Shown: positions 15,373 to 24,760, numbered from the stretch's first letter. The stretch: 27,522 nt of DNA from Rhodospirillaceae bacterium CCH5-H10 (GCA_001557035.1 LSKJ01000755.1:1-27522); one strand, 5' to 3'. A program made the numbers and translations. Notes: generated by a model from the letters alone, not told the origin.

Positions 15373-16287
15373 TCACGACAGGAGCAGTGCGCGCACGATC
15401 GGCAGGGTCACGAAGGCCAGGATCGTGTCGACCATGATGACGAAGGCCAGCGTTTCCTCGTCGAGCTTGAACTTGCCGGCGATGATGAAGGACAGGAGTT
15501 GGCTCGGCATCGCGGCTTCGAGGATTGCGGCGTTGCTGTAGACGCCGGTGAGGCCGAACGGCGCGACGGCGAGGAAGACCACGAGCGGCGAGAGGACGAG
15601 CTTGATCGCCGAGACGGGGATCGCCAGTGCCATGAGCGGTGTCGCCGAGAAGCGCAGCGCCATGCCGAGCGACAGCATCATGACGCCGCTCACCGCGACG
15701 GCGAGGATCGAGGCCGTGTCCATGATCAGCGCCGGGCAGGGAATGCCCGACAGCTTCCATACGATCGCGACGAACAGCGCCCAGAGCGGCGGCAGCTTCA
15801 ACGCTTCGAGCGCGGTGCGGCGGAAGGTGATCGGTTCCTGGCTGCCATAGGCGATGGCGATCATCGCGCCCAGCGTGAGGTTGAGCGACGACTTGGTGAC
15901 CTCGAACAGGACGGAGACTTCCGCGACCTGGTCGGCCTGGCCGGGAAAGACGCCGAGCAGCACCGGCAGGCCGAGATAGGTCACGTTGCCGAAGGCCGCG
16001 CCCAGCATCATCGCGCCCTTGGTCGGGCCGGGGATCGGCAGGAAGTGGAAGATCAGGAAGCCCGCAGCCAGCGACACGAGCGTGCCGGTCGCGGCCAGCG
16101 CGGGGATTTCGAGGAATAGCCGGGTGATGGTGCCGTCCATCACCGTGCGGAAGACCAGGGCCGGCAGGAAAACGTAGAGCACCAGCCTGTTCATCGACTG
16201 GCGGGTCTGCTCCATGCCGGGAATGAAATGGCGGAGCAGGGCGCCCAGCAGGGCGATGGCGGCGAGGGGCAGGAAGGCGGCGATCAT
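15373..16287 (-). CDS. AEC-family transporter (auxin efflux carrier-like permease)
   Basis: A 304-residue membrane protein with about 10 transmembrane helices in two five-helix halves. Typical AEC stretches include MNRLVLYVFLPALVFRTV (helix 2), MMLGAAFGNVTYLGLPVLLG in the first half, and ILEAAMPSQLLSFIIAGKF in the second, with the conserved asparagine and proline breaks. Bacterial AEC proteins export or import organic acids such as malate or malonate; no substrate is assigned. It lies 12 bases after the nucleotidyltransferase gene on the same strand, so they probably share a transcript. Its end is 4 bases from the convergent radical-SAM stop. Confidence 0.92.
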   Translation of the reverse strand: MIAAFLPLAAIALLGALLRHFIPGMEQTRQSMNRLVLYVFLPALVFRTVMDGTITRLFLEIPALAATGTLVSLAAGFLIFHFLPIPGPTKGAMMLGAAFGNVTYLGLPVLLGVFPGQADQVAEVSVLFEVTKSSLNLTLGAMIAIAYGSQEPITFRRTALEALKLPPLWALFVAIVWKLSGIPCPALIMDTASILAVAVSGVMMLSLGMALRFSATPLMALAIPVSAIKLVLSPLVVFLAVAPFGLTGVYSNAAILEAAMPSQLLSFIIAGKFKLDEETLAFVIMVDTILAFVTLPIVRALLLS

Positions 16288-16299
16288 CTGCGCCGGATT

Positions 16300-16842
16300 C
16301 TAGTCGACGAACTCGACCCTGGGCCACAGTTCGCGCCAGCGCTTGGCGGCGATGCGTTCTTCGTACTCGGCGCGCCGGATGTGCCCGAATTCGGTCGGCC
16401 GGCAGCGCAGGTTCAGCAGGTCGTCGGTGCCGAGCGGCGCCACGACGGTGAGCGTGTCGTCCCTTTCCAGGCGCACGCCGACCGGCGTCACCGTTTCGAG
16501 CCAGAAGGTCATGGCGTGCGCGGTGTCGCGATGCTGCGGGTAATCCTTCTTCACGACATGCATGCGCGCCTGGTTGCGAACCTGCCAGGGCAGGGACGCG
16601 AGCGCCTGCAGCCGCGCCTCGAACCCGGCCTCGCGCTCCGTCGACAGGTCCGAAGCATCGAAATAGATGACGTCGATATCCACAGGAGCCCGTGCCGGTA
16701 CGATGCCGTGCAGATGGTCCCAGACACGATTGCGCACGAATCCCGCGGCTATGCACCAGTCTGGCAGGTCGAGGGAGCGCACCGCACGAAGCTGTTCCAT
16801 CGCGATGGCGTCTTCTGCGATGATGCGGACAATCAGGGACAT
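16300..16842 (-). CDS. Nucleotidyltransferase family protein (NTP_transf_6/DUF925-like)
   Basis: A 180-residue protein with a minimal nucleotidyltransferase core: AAGFVRNRVWDHLHG (Gly34 to Arg37-Asn38) followed by PVDIDVIYFD with the metal-binding pair Asp55 and Asp57. The C-terminal part (ERIAAKRWRELWPRVEF) is typical of the family in PF06042, whose substrates are unknown. ATG 16842 is chosen because the core begins directly after it; upstream sequence would overlap rnhB. It is divergent from rnhB with a gap of only 21 bases and is followed by the AEC transporter gene. Confidence 0.88.
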   Translation of the reverse strand: MSLIVRIIAEDAIAMEQLRAVRSLDLPDWCIAAGFVRNRVWDHLHGIVPARAPVDIDVIYFDASDLSTEREAGFEARLQALASLPWQVRNQARMHVVKKDYPQHRDTAHAMTFWLETVTPVGVRLERDDTLTVVAPLGTDDLLNLRCRPTEFGHIRRAEYEERIAAKRWRELWPRVEFVD

Positions 16843-16863
16843 GGTCCAGTCTAGCCGCTCTCG

Positions 16864-17481
16864 ATGGGGATAATGCCGAGCTTTCGATTCGAACTGCGTT
16901 GCGAGGGGCGTGTCGCCGGCATCGACGAAGTCGGGCGCGGCCCGCTGGCCGGACCGGTGGTGGCGGCGGCGGCCGTGATCGATCGCGCGCGCGCGGCGCG
17001 CAAGCTGCTGCGCATGATCGACGATTCCAAGAAGTTGACGCTGGAGCAGCGCGAGGAGGCTTACGAGGCCATGATCGCGTCCGGCGTCGTGCAGTTTGCC
17101 GTGGCCGAAGCGAGCGTCGAGGAGATCGACCGCATCAACATCCTGCAGGCGACCTATCTCGCGATGCGCCGCGCCGTGCAGGCCTTGGCCGACCAGCCCG
17201 AGGTCGTCCTGATCGACGGCAACCGCGCGCCGCCGCAACTGGGCTGCCGCGCCGAGACCATCGTCGGCGGCGACGCACATTCCTATTCCATCGCCGCCGC
17301 GTCGATCTTCGCCAAGGTGACTCGCGACCGCTACATGCACGCGCTCGCCCTGACCTATCCGGGCTACGGCTGGGAGACCAATCGCGGCTACGGCAGCCAG
17401 CAGCATCTCGAAGCGCTGTCGCTGCTGGGCCCGACGCCGCACCACCGGCGCAGCTTCGCGCCCGTGACGCGTCTGGTCTGA
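16864..17481 (+). CDS. rnhB: Ribonuclease HII
   Basis: Removes the RNA strand of RNA-DNA hybrids and single ribonucleotides built into DNA. The 205-residue product has all active-site carboxylates: Asp21 and Glu22 in AGIDEVGRGPLAGPVV, Asp118 in VVLIDGN, and Asp155 in ASIFAKVTRDR. GYGS and HRRSFAP near the C-terminus are also conserved. Two starts are possible: ATG 16864 and ATG 16873 (MPSFRFELR). Neither has a well-spaced ribosome binding site. It ends 4 bases before the VOC protein gene, suggesting a run rnhB - VOC - GST - small membrane protein on one transcript. Confidence 0.96.
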   Translation: MGIMPSFRFELRCEGRVAGIDEVGRGPLAGPVVAAAAVIDRARAARKLLRMIDDSKKLTLEQREEAYEAMIASGVVQFAVAEASVEEIDRINILQATYLAMRRAVQALADQPEVVLIDGNRAPPQLGCRAETIVGGDAHSYSIAAASIFAKVTRDRYMHALALTYPGYGWETNRGYGSQQHLEALSLLGPTPHHRRSFAPVTRLV

Positions 17482-17485
17482 CGCG

Positions 17486-17881
17486 ATGGGCCTCACCTCG
17501 ATCCGCAACCTCGACTATGTCGTGCTGCTCTGCGAGGACATGGAACGCGCGAAGCGCTTCTATCTCGACGTGATGAAGTTTCGCCTGGAACGCAAGACGC
17601 CGCGCTGGGTGAGCTTCCATGTCGGCTCTGGCCTGCTCTGCCTGCGACAGCGCACGCTTGAGGGCGTCTTCCAGGACGGGCCAGGCGCCGCGTCGGGCTC
17701 GGCCTCGGTGCAGCTCGCCTTCAGGGTCGCGCCGCCCGAGATCGATGAGATCCAGGCCGAGCTGGCCGCCGCCGGAGTCAATCTCATGGGCCCGCCGCGC
17801 GATATCCCGGCCTGGGGTCATCGCGCGCTGTTCTTCCGCGACACCGAAGGCAACGTCATCGAAATCTACGCAGAGGTCTGA
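17486..17881 (+). CDS. VOC-superfamily (glyoxalase/bleomycin-resistance-like) protein
   Basis: A 131-residue protein of two beta-alpha-beta-beta-beta units. The first unit is LDYVVLLCEDMERAKRFYLDVMKF, the second begins at about residue 75 and ends in GHRALFFRDTEGNVIEIYAEV, with Glu126 at the conserved metal-ligand position. The first metal histidine, normally in LDHV, is Tyr11 here, so metal binding may be absent or altered, as in binding-type members. Function unknown. It starts 4 bases after rnhB and ends 8 bases before the GST gene. Confidence 0.88.
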   Translation: MGLTSIRNLDYVVLLCEDMERAKRFYLDVMKFRLERKTPRWVSFHVGSGLLCLRQRTLEGVFQDGPGAASGSASVQLAFRVAPPEIDEIQAELAAAGVNLMGPPRDIPAWGHRALFFRDTEGNVIEIYAEV

Positions 17882-17889
17882 CGAGGATC

Positions 17890-18516
17890 ATGCTCAAGCT
17901 CTACTACGCCGCAAACTCCTGCGCGCTCGCCACCCACATCCTGCTCGAGGAAGTCGGCGCCGATTATTCGACGCAGCGCATCGACTTCTCGAAGGAGCAG
18001 CAGAAGTCGCCCGACTTCCTGAAGATCAATCCCAAGGGACGCGTGCCGGCGCTCGTGACCGACAGGGGCATCCTCACCGAGACGCCCGCCATGCTGGTCT
18101 ATGTCGCGCAGAGCTTCCCCGCTGCCGGGCTGGCGCCGATGGACGATCCCTTCGCTTTCGCCCGGATGCAGTCTTTCAATTCCTATCTCTGTTCGCACCT
18201 GCACGTGGCGCATGCCCATCGGATGCGCGGTCATCGCTGGGTCGATGCCGACGACTCCCATTCGATCGCCGCCATGCAGCGCAAGGTGCCGGAGACGGTC
18301 GGCAGCGCGTTCGAGATGATCGAGCGCGACATGCTGAAGGGCCCCTGGGTGATGGGCGACACCTATACGATCTGCGATCCCTATCTCTTCACCCTCGCGC
18401 AATGGATGGAGAAGGACGGCGTCGATCTCGCGCGCGTGCCGCGCGTGGTCGATCACCGGCGTCGCGTGTCGGAGAGGCCGGCCGTGAAGAGGGCGATCGC
18501 CGAGGAAATCGCCTGA
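17890..18516 (+). CDS. Glutathione S-transferase (beta-like)
   Basis: A 208-residue cytosolic GST. The thioredoxin-like N-terminal domain starts MLKLYYAANSCALATHILLE, with Cys11 at the place of the conserved Cys10 of beta-class enzymes. The cis-proline loop is GRVPALV and the glutathione gamma-glutamyl contact is Glu64-Thr65 (LTETPAM). The helical C-terminal domain contains WVMGDTYTICDPYLF, the usual N-capping/hydrophobic-staple region. Substrate unknown; detoxification or a catabolic role is typical of the class. An 8-base gap follows the VOC gene, and the next gene starts 17 bases after its stop. Confidence 0.93.
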   Translation: MLKLYYAANSCALATHILLEEVGADYSTQRIDFSKEQQKSPDFLKINPKGRVPALVTDRGILTETPAMLVYVAQSFPAAGLAPMDDPFAFARMQSFNSYLCSHLHVAHAHRMRGHRWVDADDSHSIAAMQRKVPETVGSAFEMIERDMLKGPWVMGDTYTICDPYLFTLAQWMEKDGVDLARVPRVVDHRRRVSERPAVKRAIAEEIA

Positions 18517-18533
18517 GAGGAGGAGGTCCCGTC

Positions 18534-18896
18534 ATGTCCAGACTCGTCACGTCGCTGATGCTCATGCTGGGCCTCTCGATCGCCGGTGCGGCGTCGGCCT
18601 TGGCCCAGCAGGCGCAGGTCCCGCCGCCGTCTCCGAGAGAGGCGATCGAGAAGAGCAGGGAGTCCGCCGCGGAGCGTGCCCGTGCGATGGGACCGGAACT
18701 GAAGGCACTGCGGGACGAGATGACCGCGCAGGTCGGTGAGTTGCGGGCGCTGGTCGACAGGAAGGTCGATGAGGCCGGCCGCAAGGCGATGACCTACGCG
18801 ATATGGGCCGCCGCGGGCTTCTTCGTGCTGATGGTCCTCGCCTCGGTGCTGGGCGGGGTGATCGTCGCGCTGCTGTTCCGGCGCAACCGCGCCTAA
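18534..18896 (+). CDS. Small membrane protein with signal peptide and coiled coil
   Basis: No family recognised. The 120-residue product begins with a signal peptide ending ALA (about residue 24), followed by a charged helix rich in Glu, Arg and Ala (about 38-90) that looks like a coiled coil, and then one transmembrane segment (about 90-112) with a basic RRNRA tail. It is predicted to sit in the inner membrane with a periplasmic helix. A very good ribosome binding site (GAGGAGGAGG) precedes ATG 18534. Its stop overlaps the stop of the convergent GMC oxidoreductase gene by 4 bases (18893-18896). Confidence 0.75.
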   Translation: MSRLVTSLMLMLGLSIAGAASALAQQAQVPPPSPREAIEKSRESAAERARAMGPELKALRDEMTAQVGELRALVDRKVDEAGRKAMTYAIWAAAGFFVLMVLASVLGGVIVALLFRRNRA

Positions 18897-20539
18897 CCCG
18901 CGATCACCAGGTCGCTCGCCTTCTCGGCGACGGCGGTGACGGCAGCGTTGCTCATCGCCGCGGGCAGGCCGGGCAAGACCGAGGCATCGACGACGCGCAA
19001 TCCCGCGACTCCCTTCACGCGCAGGCGCTCGTCGACGACGGCGCCGATGCGGCAGGTGCCGACGGGATGATGGAACGAGTCGGTCGCCCGGCGGATGAAG
19101 TCGTGGCGGCCGGCGTCCGTCGCCCAGGCCGGCCCGGGATAGACTTCCTTCGACCGCCAATCGTCGAACGCCTTTGCCGCGCCGATCTCGCGCGCGATCT
19201 CGACGCCTCTCGCCAGCACGGCGAGGTCGTCGGGCTCCGACAGGTAGCGCGGATCGATGATCGCCGCGGCCCGCGGATCGCTGGAGGCCAGTCTGACGCT
19301 GCCGCGGCTGCGCGGCTGCAGATGGCAGGGCACGAGGACGTAGGCCGGCGCGGACAGGGGGCCGACGGTCGGCCGCACGAACGGCACCGACAGGCACATG
19401 ACGAGAATGTCGGGACTCTCGCCGGGCGTGGCGTGCGGCACATAGAGGAGCGAGTCGCAGTGATTGTAGTGCGAGGCCGGCACCTCGCGGCGCGCCTGAT
19501 TGGCCACGCCGGCAAGCAGCGGATGATCTTCGAGATGGCGGCCGACGTCGGGCAGGTCCATGGCGCTGCCGATTCCCAGCGCGCGCAGCTCGTCCGCCGG
19601 GCCAACACCAGACAGCATCAGCAGGCGCGGCGAATCGATGGCCCCGGCGCAGAGCAGGACGTCGCCCTCGGGCCGCACGATGCCATCGGGCAGACGCACG
19701 CCCCGGCACCGGCCGTTCTCGATCTCGAGGCCAATGACTTCGGTACCGATGAGCAGATCGACCGTTCCCAGCTCGAGACTGTCCAAATAGGCCGTGGCGG
19801 CATCGTCGCGCACATGGCCCTTGATGCTGAGCTGGTTCCAGCCGACGCCGGTGGTGAGTTCGCCGCCGATGTCGGGCGTCATCGGGAAGCCCGATTGTTG
19901 CGCGGCCGCCATGAAGGCCTCGGCGACCGGCGTGCGGTCCGTGACGTCGGCCAGCGACAGGACGTGCAGGGGGCCGCTGCCGCCCCGCCAGCTGCTGGCG
20001 CCGCCCGAGAAGGTTTCGGCGCGCTTGAAGTAGGGCAGCAGGTCGGCGTAGCGCCAGCCCGTCGGCCAGCGGTCGTAGGCGGCCGCGTGGCCGCGCTGAT
20101 AGGCCAGCGCATTGATGATGCTCGATCCACCCACCGCCTTGCCGCGCGGGCAGGTGATCGTGCGACCGCCCAGTCCGGGCTGCGGCGTCGTCACGTATCG
20201 CCAGTCCAGCGCGCTCTCCTGAAGGCTGGGCCAGGCCGGCGGGACCGCGACGGCCGGAAGGGTCGCGCGTGTGCCGGCCTCGATCACGAGTACCCGCCGC
20301 CCGGCCCGCCCCAGCCGGTGCGCCAGAACGCATCCCGCCGATCCGGCGCCCACGATCACATGGTCGTAGGCCGCCAGCAGTTGGCCGTGCGACGCGAGGG
20401 TGCGGACCCCGGAGGCCGCATGGGCCGGGGGCGAAAGACCCGAAAGCGCCAGGCCACCGGCCATCGCGCCACCGATCGCTTCGCGGCGCTTCAGCCCGCT
20501 CTTGGGGTCATCATCCGTGAAAGAGGGTGTCCCGTTCAT
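18893..20539 (-). CDS. GMC-family FAD-dependent oxidoreductase with Tat-like signal
   Basis: A 548-residue glucose-methanol-choline oxidoreductase, which oxidises an alcohol with bound FAD. The FAD motif is VIVGAGSAGCVLAHRLG (GAGSAG 64-69), followed by the GMC signature CPRGKAVGGSSIINALAYQRG. The catalytic pair is His491 (HHPVGTCR) and Asn531 (AMSNAAV). Ahead of the FAD motif there is a twin-arginine-like leader (LKRREAIGG, then a hydrophobic run and AHA), so export in folded form is possible and unusual for choline-dehydrogenase relatives, which are often cytoplasmic. ATG 20539 is preceded by GGGGCGG. It is divergent from ccrM. Substrate unknown. Confidence 0.93.
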   Translation of the reverse strand: MNGTPSFTDDDPKSGLKRREAIGGAMAGGLALSGLSPPAHAASGVRTLASHGQLLAAYDHVIVGAGSAGCVLAHRLGRAGRRVLVIEAGTRATLPAVAVPPAWPSLQESALDWRYVTTPQPGLGGRTITCPRGKAVGGSSIINALAYQRGHAAAYDRWPTGWRYADLLPYFKRAETFSGGASSWRGGSGPLHVLSLADVTDRTPVAEAFMAAAQQSGFPMTPDIGGELTTGVGWNQLSIKGHVRDDAATAYLDSLELGTVDLLIGTEVIGLEIENGRCRGVRLPDGIVRPEGDVLLCAGAIDSPRLLMLSGVGPADELRALGIGSAMDLPDVGRHLEDHPLLAGVANQARREVPASHYNHCDSLLYVPHATPGESPDILVMCLSVPFVRPTVGPLSAPAYVLVPCHLQPRSRGSVRLASSDPRAAAIIDPRYLSEPDDLAVLARGVEIAREIGAAKAFDDWRSKEVYPGPAWATDAGRHDFIRRATDSFHHPVGTCRIGAVVDERLRVKGVAGLRVVDASVLPGLPAAMSNAAVTAVAEKASDLVIAG

Positions 20540-20590
20540 GCCGCCCCGCGATGCCGTGCTCCAGTTATAGTGGTCGGCTGTGAGTTTTGC

Positions 20591-21754
<1,164 letters not shown>

Positions 21755-21771
21755 AACACGGTCGAACTGAT

Positions 21772-21845
21772 GGAGCGCGCCACTCCAGTGGCGCTCTTGT
21801 CTTTCCGATCGACGAAGCTTGAGCGCAACTGGAGTGGCGCGCTCC
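21772..21845. repeat. REPIN-like pair of inverted palindromes
   Basis: GGAGCGCGCCACTCCAGT (21772-21789) is repeated as its exact reverse complement at 21828-21845, an 18-bp perfect inverted repeat with a 38-base spacer. Six more matching bases (21791-21796 with 21821-21826) extend the stem after one mismatch. Each arm region is itself a small hairpin: GCGCCACT-CC-AGTGGCGC (21777-21794) is perfect, and the other (21823-21840) has one mismatch. Two inverted REP-type hairpins in one unit is the layout of a REPIN. It lies between convergent ccrM and mutY, where it may also end transcription. Confidence 0.6.
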
Positions 21846-21865
21846 GTTGCGGCCGCTTCGCCCGC

Positions 21866-22915
21866 CTAACCCTTCACGGCGTGCTCGATCACCTTGCGCA
21901 TGACCGTCGGCAGGGCGCGTTCGTCGAGTTTGTCGAGCGTGCACCAGCTCGTGCCGGGTGCCAGTTCGGCGAGCCGCCCCGTCGTCGCGATGGCGCGGGC
22001 GACGGTGAGTTCGAGATGGAAGTGCGTGAAGGTGTGACGCACCAGCCCCGTCATCGTCGTCCAGCGTGCCGGGACGGGCACCTCGGCCATCGCTGAGGTC
22101 TCGACGAGCGGGCCTTCGCGCCAGGCGCTCGAGGGCACCTCGTCCATCCCGCCGAGCAATCCTTTCGCGGGTCGCTTGCGCAACAGCACGGCGCCGTCCT
22201 TGCGCAGCAGCACGAAGGCGAGGCCGCGGCGCGTCGGCTTCTCGGCCTTGGGGGCGCGGCGCGGCAGTTCCTCGGCGATGCCGAGCCTGCGGCCCTTGCA
22301 GTTCTGCATCAGCGGGCAGATGACGCAGCGCGGGTTGCGCGGGATGCAGACCGTCGCACCGAGATCCATCATCGCCTGCGCGTAATCGCCGGCGCGCTGC
22401 TGCGGCACCAGCCGGGCGGCGCGGACCTGGATGTCGGGCTTGGCGTCGGGCAGCGGCGTCTCGATCGCGTAGAGCCGCGCAATCACCCGCTCGACATTGC
22501 CGTCGACCGCCGAGGCCGGATGGTCGAAGGCGATGGCCCGAATGGCGCCTGCCGTGTACCGGCCGATGCCGGGAAGGGCGAGCAGGCCCGCCTCGTCCTC
22601 GGGAAAGCGACCGCCGTGGGTGCGCGCGACGGCCTGCGCGCAGGCATGCAGGTTGCGGGCGCGGGCGTAGTAGCCGAGGCCCGCCCAGGCCGAGAGCACG
22701 TCGTCGAGCGGCGCTTCGGCCAAGGCTTCGACCGTCGGCCAGCGCTCGACGAAGCGGTGGAAGTACTCGCCCACCGTGGCGACGGTGGTCTGCTGCAGCA
22801 TGATCTCCGACAGCCAGACACGGTAAGGCGCCGTGCGTTCTCCCGGGGCTGCGCGCCAGGGGAGGGTGCGACGATGTCGATCATACCAGGCGAGCAGGCG
22901 GTCGGCGTGAGTCAT
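21866..22915 (-). CDS. mutY: A/G-specific adenine glycosylase MutY
   Basis: Removes adenine mispaired with 8-oxoguanine. The 349-residue product has the catalytic Glu37 (LSEIMLQQTTVATV), the helix-hairpin-helix loop LPGIGRYTAGAI and catalytic Asp138 (SAVDGNVERVIARL). The iron-sulfur loop has Cys190, Cys197, Cys200 and Cys206 in the usual C-x6-C-x2-C-x5-C spacing. The C-terminal NUDIX-like domain that reads 8-oxoguanine follows (GLVRHTFTHFHLEL). Everything needed for activity is present. It is divergent from the DUF721-DsbA fusion, a neighbourhood widely kept in alphaproteobacteria. Confidence 0.97.
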   Translation of the reverse strand: MTHADRLLAWYDRHRRTLPWRAAPGERTAPYRVWLSEIMLQQTTVATVGEYFHRFVERWPTVEALAEAPLDDVLSAWAGLGYYARARNLHACAQAVARTHGGRFPEDEAGLLALPGIGRYTAGAIRAIAFDHPASAVDGNVERVIARLYAIETPLPDAKPDIQVRAARLVPQQRAGDYAQAMMDLGATVCIPRNPRCVICPLMQNCKGRRLGIAEELPRRAPKAEKPTRRGLAFVLLRKDGAVLLRKRPAKGLLGGMDEVPSSAWREGPLVETSAMAEVPVPARWTTMTGLVRHTFTHFHLELTVARAIATTGRLAELAPGTSWCTLDKLDERALPTVMRKVIEHAVKG

Positions 22916-22967
22916 GGTCAGGTTCGGGGGCGTGGCCTACCATACGGGGCGGCGTTTGAAAGGGTCC

Positions 22968-24044
22968 ATGCGCGAAAACGGCTTCCGTGCGATCGGCGGT
23001 CTGGCCCAGAAGCTCACCTCCGGCATCGCCCGCGAGGGCGGCAAGGCGGCCGGCCGTGGCGCTTCCCTGATGCGACTGAAGGCCGACTGGCCGGCGGTCG
23101 TGGGGCCGGAACTCGCCCGCACGACGCGACCCGACGCGATCCTCGCGGGACGCGGGGCGCGTGCCGGCAAGGCGCTGCGGTTGAAGGTTTCCGGCGCCGC
23201 CGCCCTCGAAGTCCAGCACAGGAGCAGTCAGATCGTGGAACGGGTGAATGCCTATTTCGGGCACAGGATGATCGATGACGTGCGACTGGTGCAGGGGGTG
23301 ATCGCCGCGCCGCGGCCGGCGCCGCGGGTGGCGCGGCCCGATCCCGCCGTGGAACAGGACATGGCGCGCCGCACCGCCGACGTGAAGGATCCCGACCTGC
23401 GCGCGGCGTTGGCACGGCTGGGCGCGCGGATCGCGACCGACCGGCGTGGCTTCCTGCTGGGCAGCCTGGGGGCGCTCGCCACGCTCGGCCTCGATAGCCG
23501 GGCCGAGGCTCAGCGGCAGTTCCTCGAGCCGTTGCCCGGCGATCACGTGCTGGGCAAGCCCGACGCGCCGAACGTGCTGATCGACTACGCCTCGTTCACC
23601 TGCCCGCACTGCGCGACCTTCAACGCGGCGGTGATGCCGGCGTTGAAGCGCGACTGGATCGACACCGGCAAGCTCAAGCTGGTCCATCGCCACTTCCCGT
23701 CGGATGCGATCGCCACGCGCGCGAGCCTATTGGCCGAGTGCGCCGGTCCGGACAGGTTCTTCGCCGCGGTCGACACGATCTTCCGGACGCAGGTTCAGTG
23801 GATGACCGCGCCGGACCCCGGGGCGGAGCTTATGACGGTGCTGGCCGGGCTGGGGGTCGGCGAGGCCGAGGCCCAGGCCTGTCTCGCCAATGACCGGCTT
23901 TTGGACAAAGTCATCGCCGACGTGCAGTCCGGGCAGGCGCTGGGGGTCAATTCGACCCCGACCCTGTTCATCAACGAGCAGCCGTACGGCAATCCGGGCG
24001 GCTTCGATGCGATCGTAGCGATTTTACGCCAGGTAGGGCGGTAA
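22968..24044 (+). CDS. DUF721 (DciA-like) domain fused in frame to a DsbA-like domain
   Basis: One open frame of 358 residues joins two normally separate proteins. Residues 1-155 are a DUF721 domain (RLKADWPAVVGPELA, ALRLKVSGAAALEVQH, ending DPDLRAALARLG); DUF721 includes DciA, a loader of the replicative helicase. Residues 158-182 look like a twin-arginine signal (DRRGFLLGSLGALATLGLD then AEA). Residues 188-358 are a DsbA/thioredoxin-fold domain with Cys212-Pro-His-Cys215 and cis-Pro331 (NSTPTLF). ATG 22968 has AAAGGG upstream; a longer frame starts at 22914. Internal starts (ATG 23361, GTG 23382) could make a separate DsbA, but only the first has even a weak ribosome binding site. A real fusion would place a cytoplasmic and a periplasmic domain in one chain. 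Confidence 0.85.
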   Translation: MRENGFRAIGGLAQKLTSGIAREGGKAAGRGASLMRLKADWPAVVGPELARTTRPDAILAGRGARAGKALRLKVSGAAALEVQHRSSQIVERVNAYFGHRMIDDVRLVQGVIAAPRPAPRVARPDPAVEQDMARRTADVKDPDLRAALARLGARIATDRRGFLLGSLGALATLGLDSRAEAQRQFLEPLPGDHVLGKPDAPNVLIDYASFTCPHCATFNAAVMPALKRDWIDTGKLKLVHRHFPSDAIATRASLLAECAGPDRFFAAVDTIFRTQVQWMTAPDPGAELMTVLAGLGVGEAEAQACLANDRLLDKVIADVQSGQALGVNSTPTLFINEQPYGNPGGFDAIVAILRQVGR

Positions 24045-24100
24045 ACGTTTGACTCCCCACAGGCGTAATTCCCAAGATGTAGTGGAGAGGGTAGGGGCAA

Positions 24101-24760
24101 ATGCGGAATATCTTGATCGTCTCCGTCGGAGTCGTGGCGGTGGCTGCGATTGCGGCTGGCGTCTATTTCGGCACCCGTCCGCCTGCGGCCGGCCCGGCGC
24201 CGGTGGCGGCTGCCTCGACCCCCAACAAGGCCGCGCTCGAAAGCGTGCAGCCCGGCGACCATGTGCTGGGCGACCCCAAGGCGCCCATCACGGTAATCGA
24301 GTACGCCTCTCTCACCTGCTCGCACTGTGCGCATTTCCACACGCAGGTCCTGCCTGAGATCAAGAAGAAGTGGATCGATACCGGCAAGGTGAAGCTGGTC
24401 TATCGCGACTTCCCGCTGGACCAGGTGGCGGCCAAGGCTGCCCAGATCGCGGAATGCGCCGGCAACGACCGCTATTTCGGCGTGCTCGACCTGGTCTTCC
24501 GCAGCCAGCCGCAGTGGGCCGCCTCTGCCGATCCGCTGGCTGAACTGGCCAAGCCGCTGCGCATCGCCGGCCTCGGCGAGAACGAGATCAAGGCCTGCCT
24601 CGCCAACGAGGCGATGAGCAACGCGGTCATCAACGACTACAAGGGCGGCGAGGCGATGGGCGTCAACTCGACGCCGACCTTGTTCATCAACGGCCAGCTC
24701 TATCGCGGCGCTCGCTCGGTGGACGAACTCGACGGCGTGTTCGCCAAGCTCGCCAAGTAG
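24101..24760 (+). CDS. DsbA-family thiol-disulfide protein with membrane anchor
   Basis: A 219-residue periplasmic thioredoxin-fold protein. It has an N-terminal hydrophobic segment (about 3-24) that is an anchor or uncleaved signal, a proline/alanine linker, and a DsbA domain with the redox motif Cys73-Ser-His-Cys76 and the cis-proline loop NSTPTLF. It is a clear paralogue of the DsbA half of the preceding gene (shared GDHVLG, WIDTGK, NSTPTLFIN stretches) but with CSHC instead of CPHC. ATG 24101 follows AGGGG at good spacing. It lies 56 bases after the fusion gene and 35 bases before smc. Role (oxidase, isomerase partner or reductase) cannot be told from the motif. Confidence 0.93.
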   Translation: MRNILIVSVGVVAVAAIAAGVYFGTRPPAAGPAPVAAASTPNKAALESVQPGDHVLGDPKAPITVIEYASLTCSHCAHFHTQVLPEIKKKWIDTGKVKLVYRDFPLDQVAAKAAQIAECAGNDRYFGVLDLVFRSQPQWAASADPLAELAKPLRIAGLGENEIKACLANEAMSNAVINDYKGGEAMGVNSTPTLFINGQLYRGARSVDELDGVFAKLAK

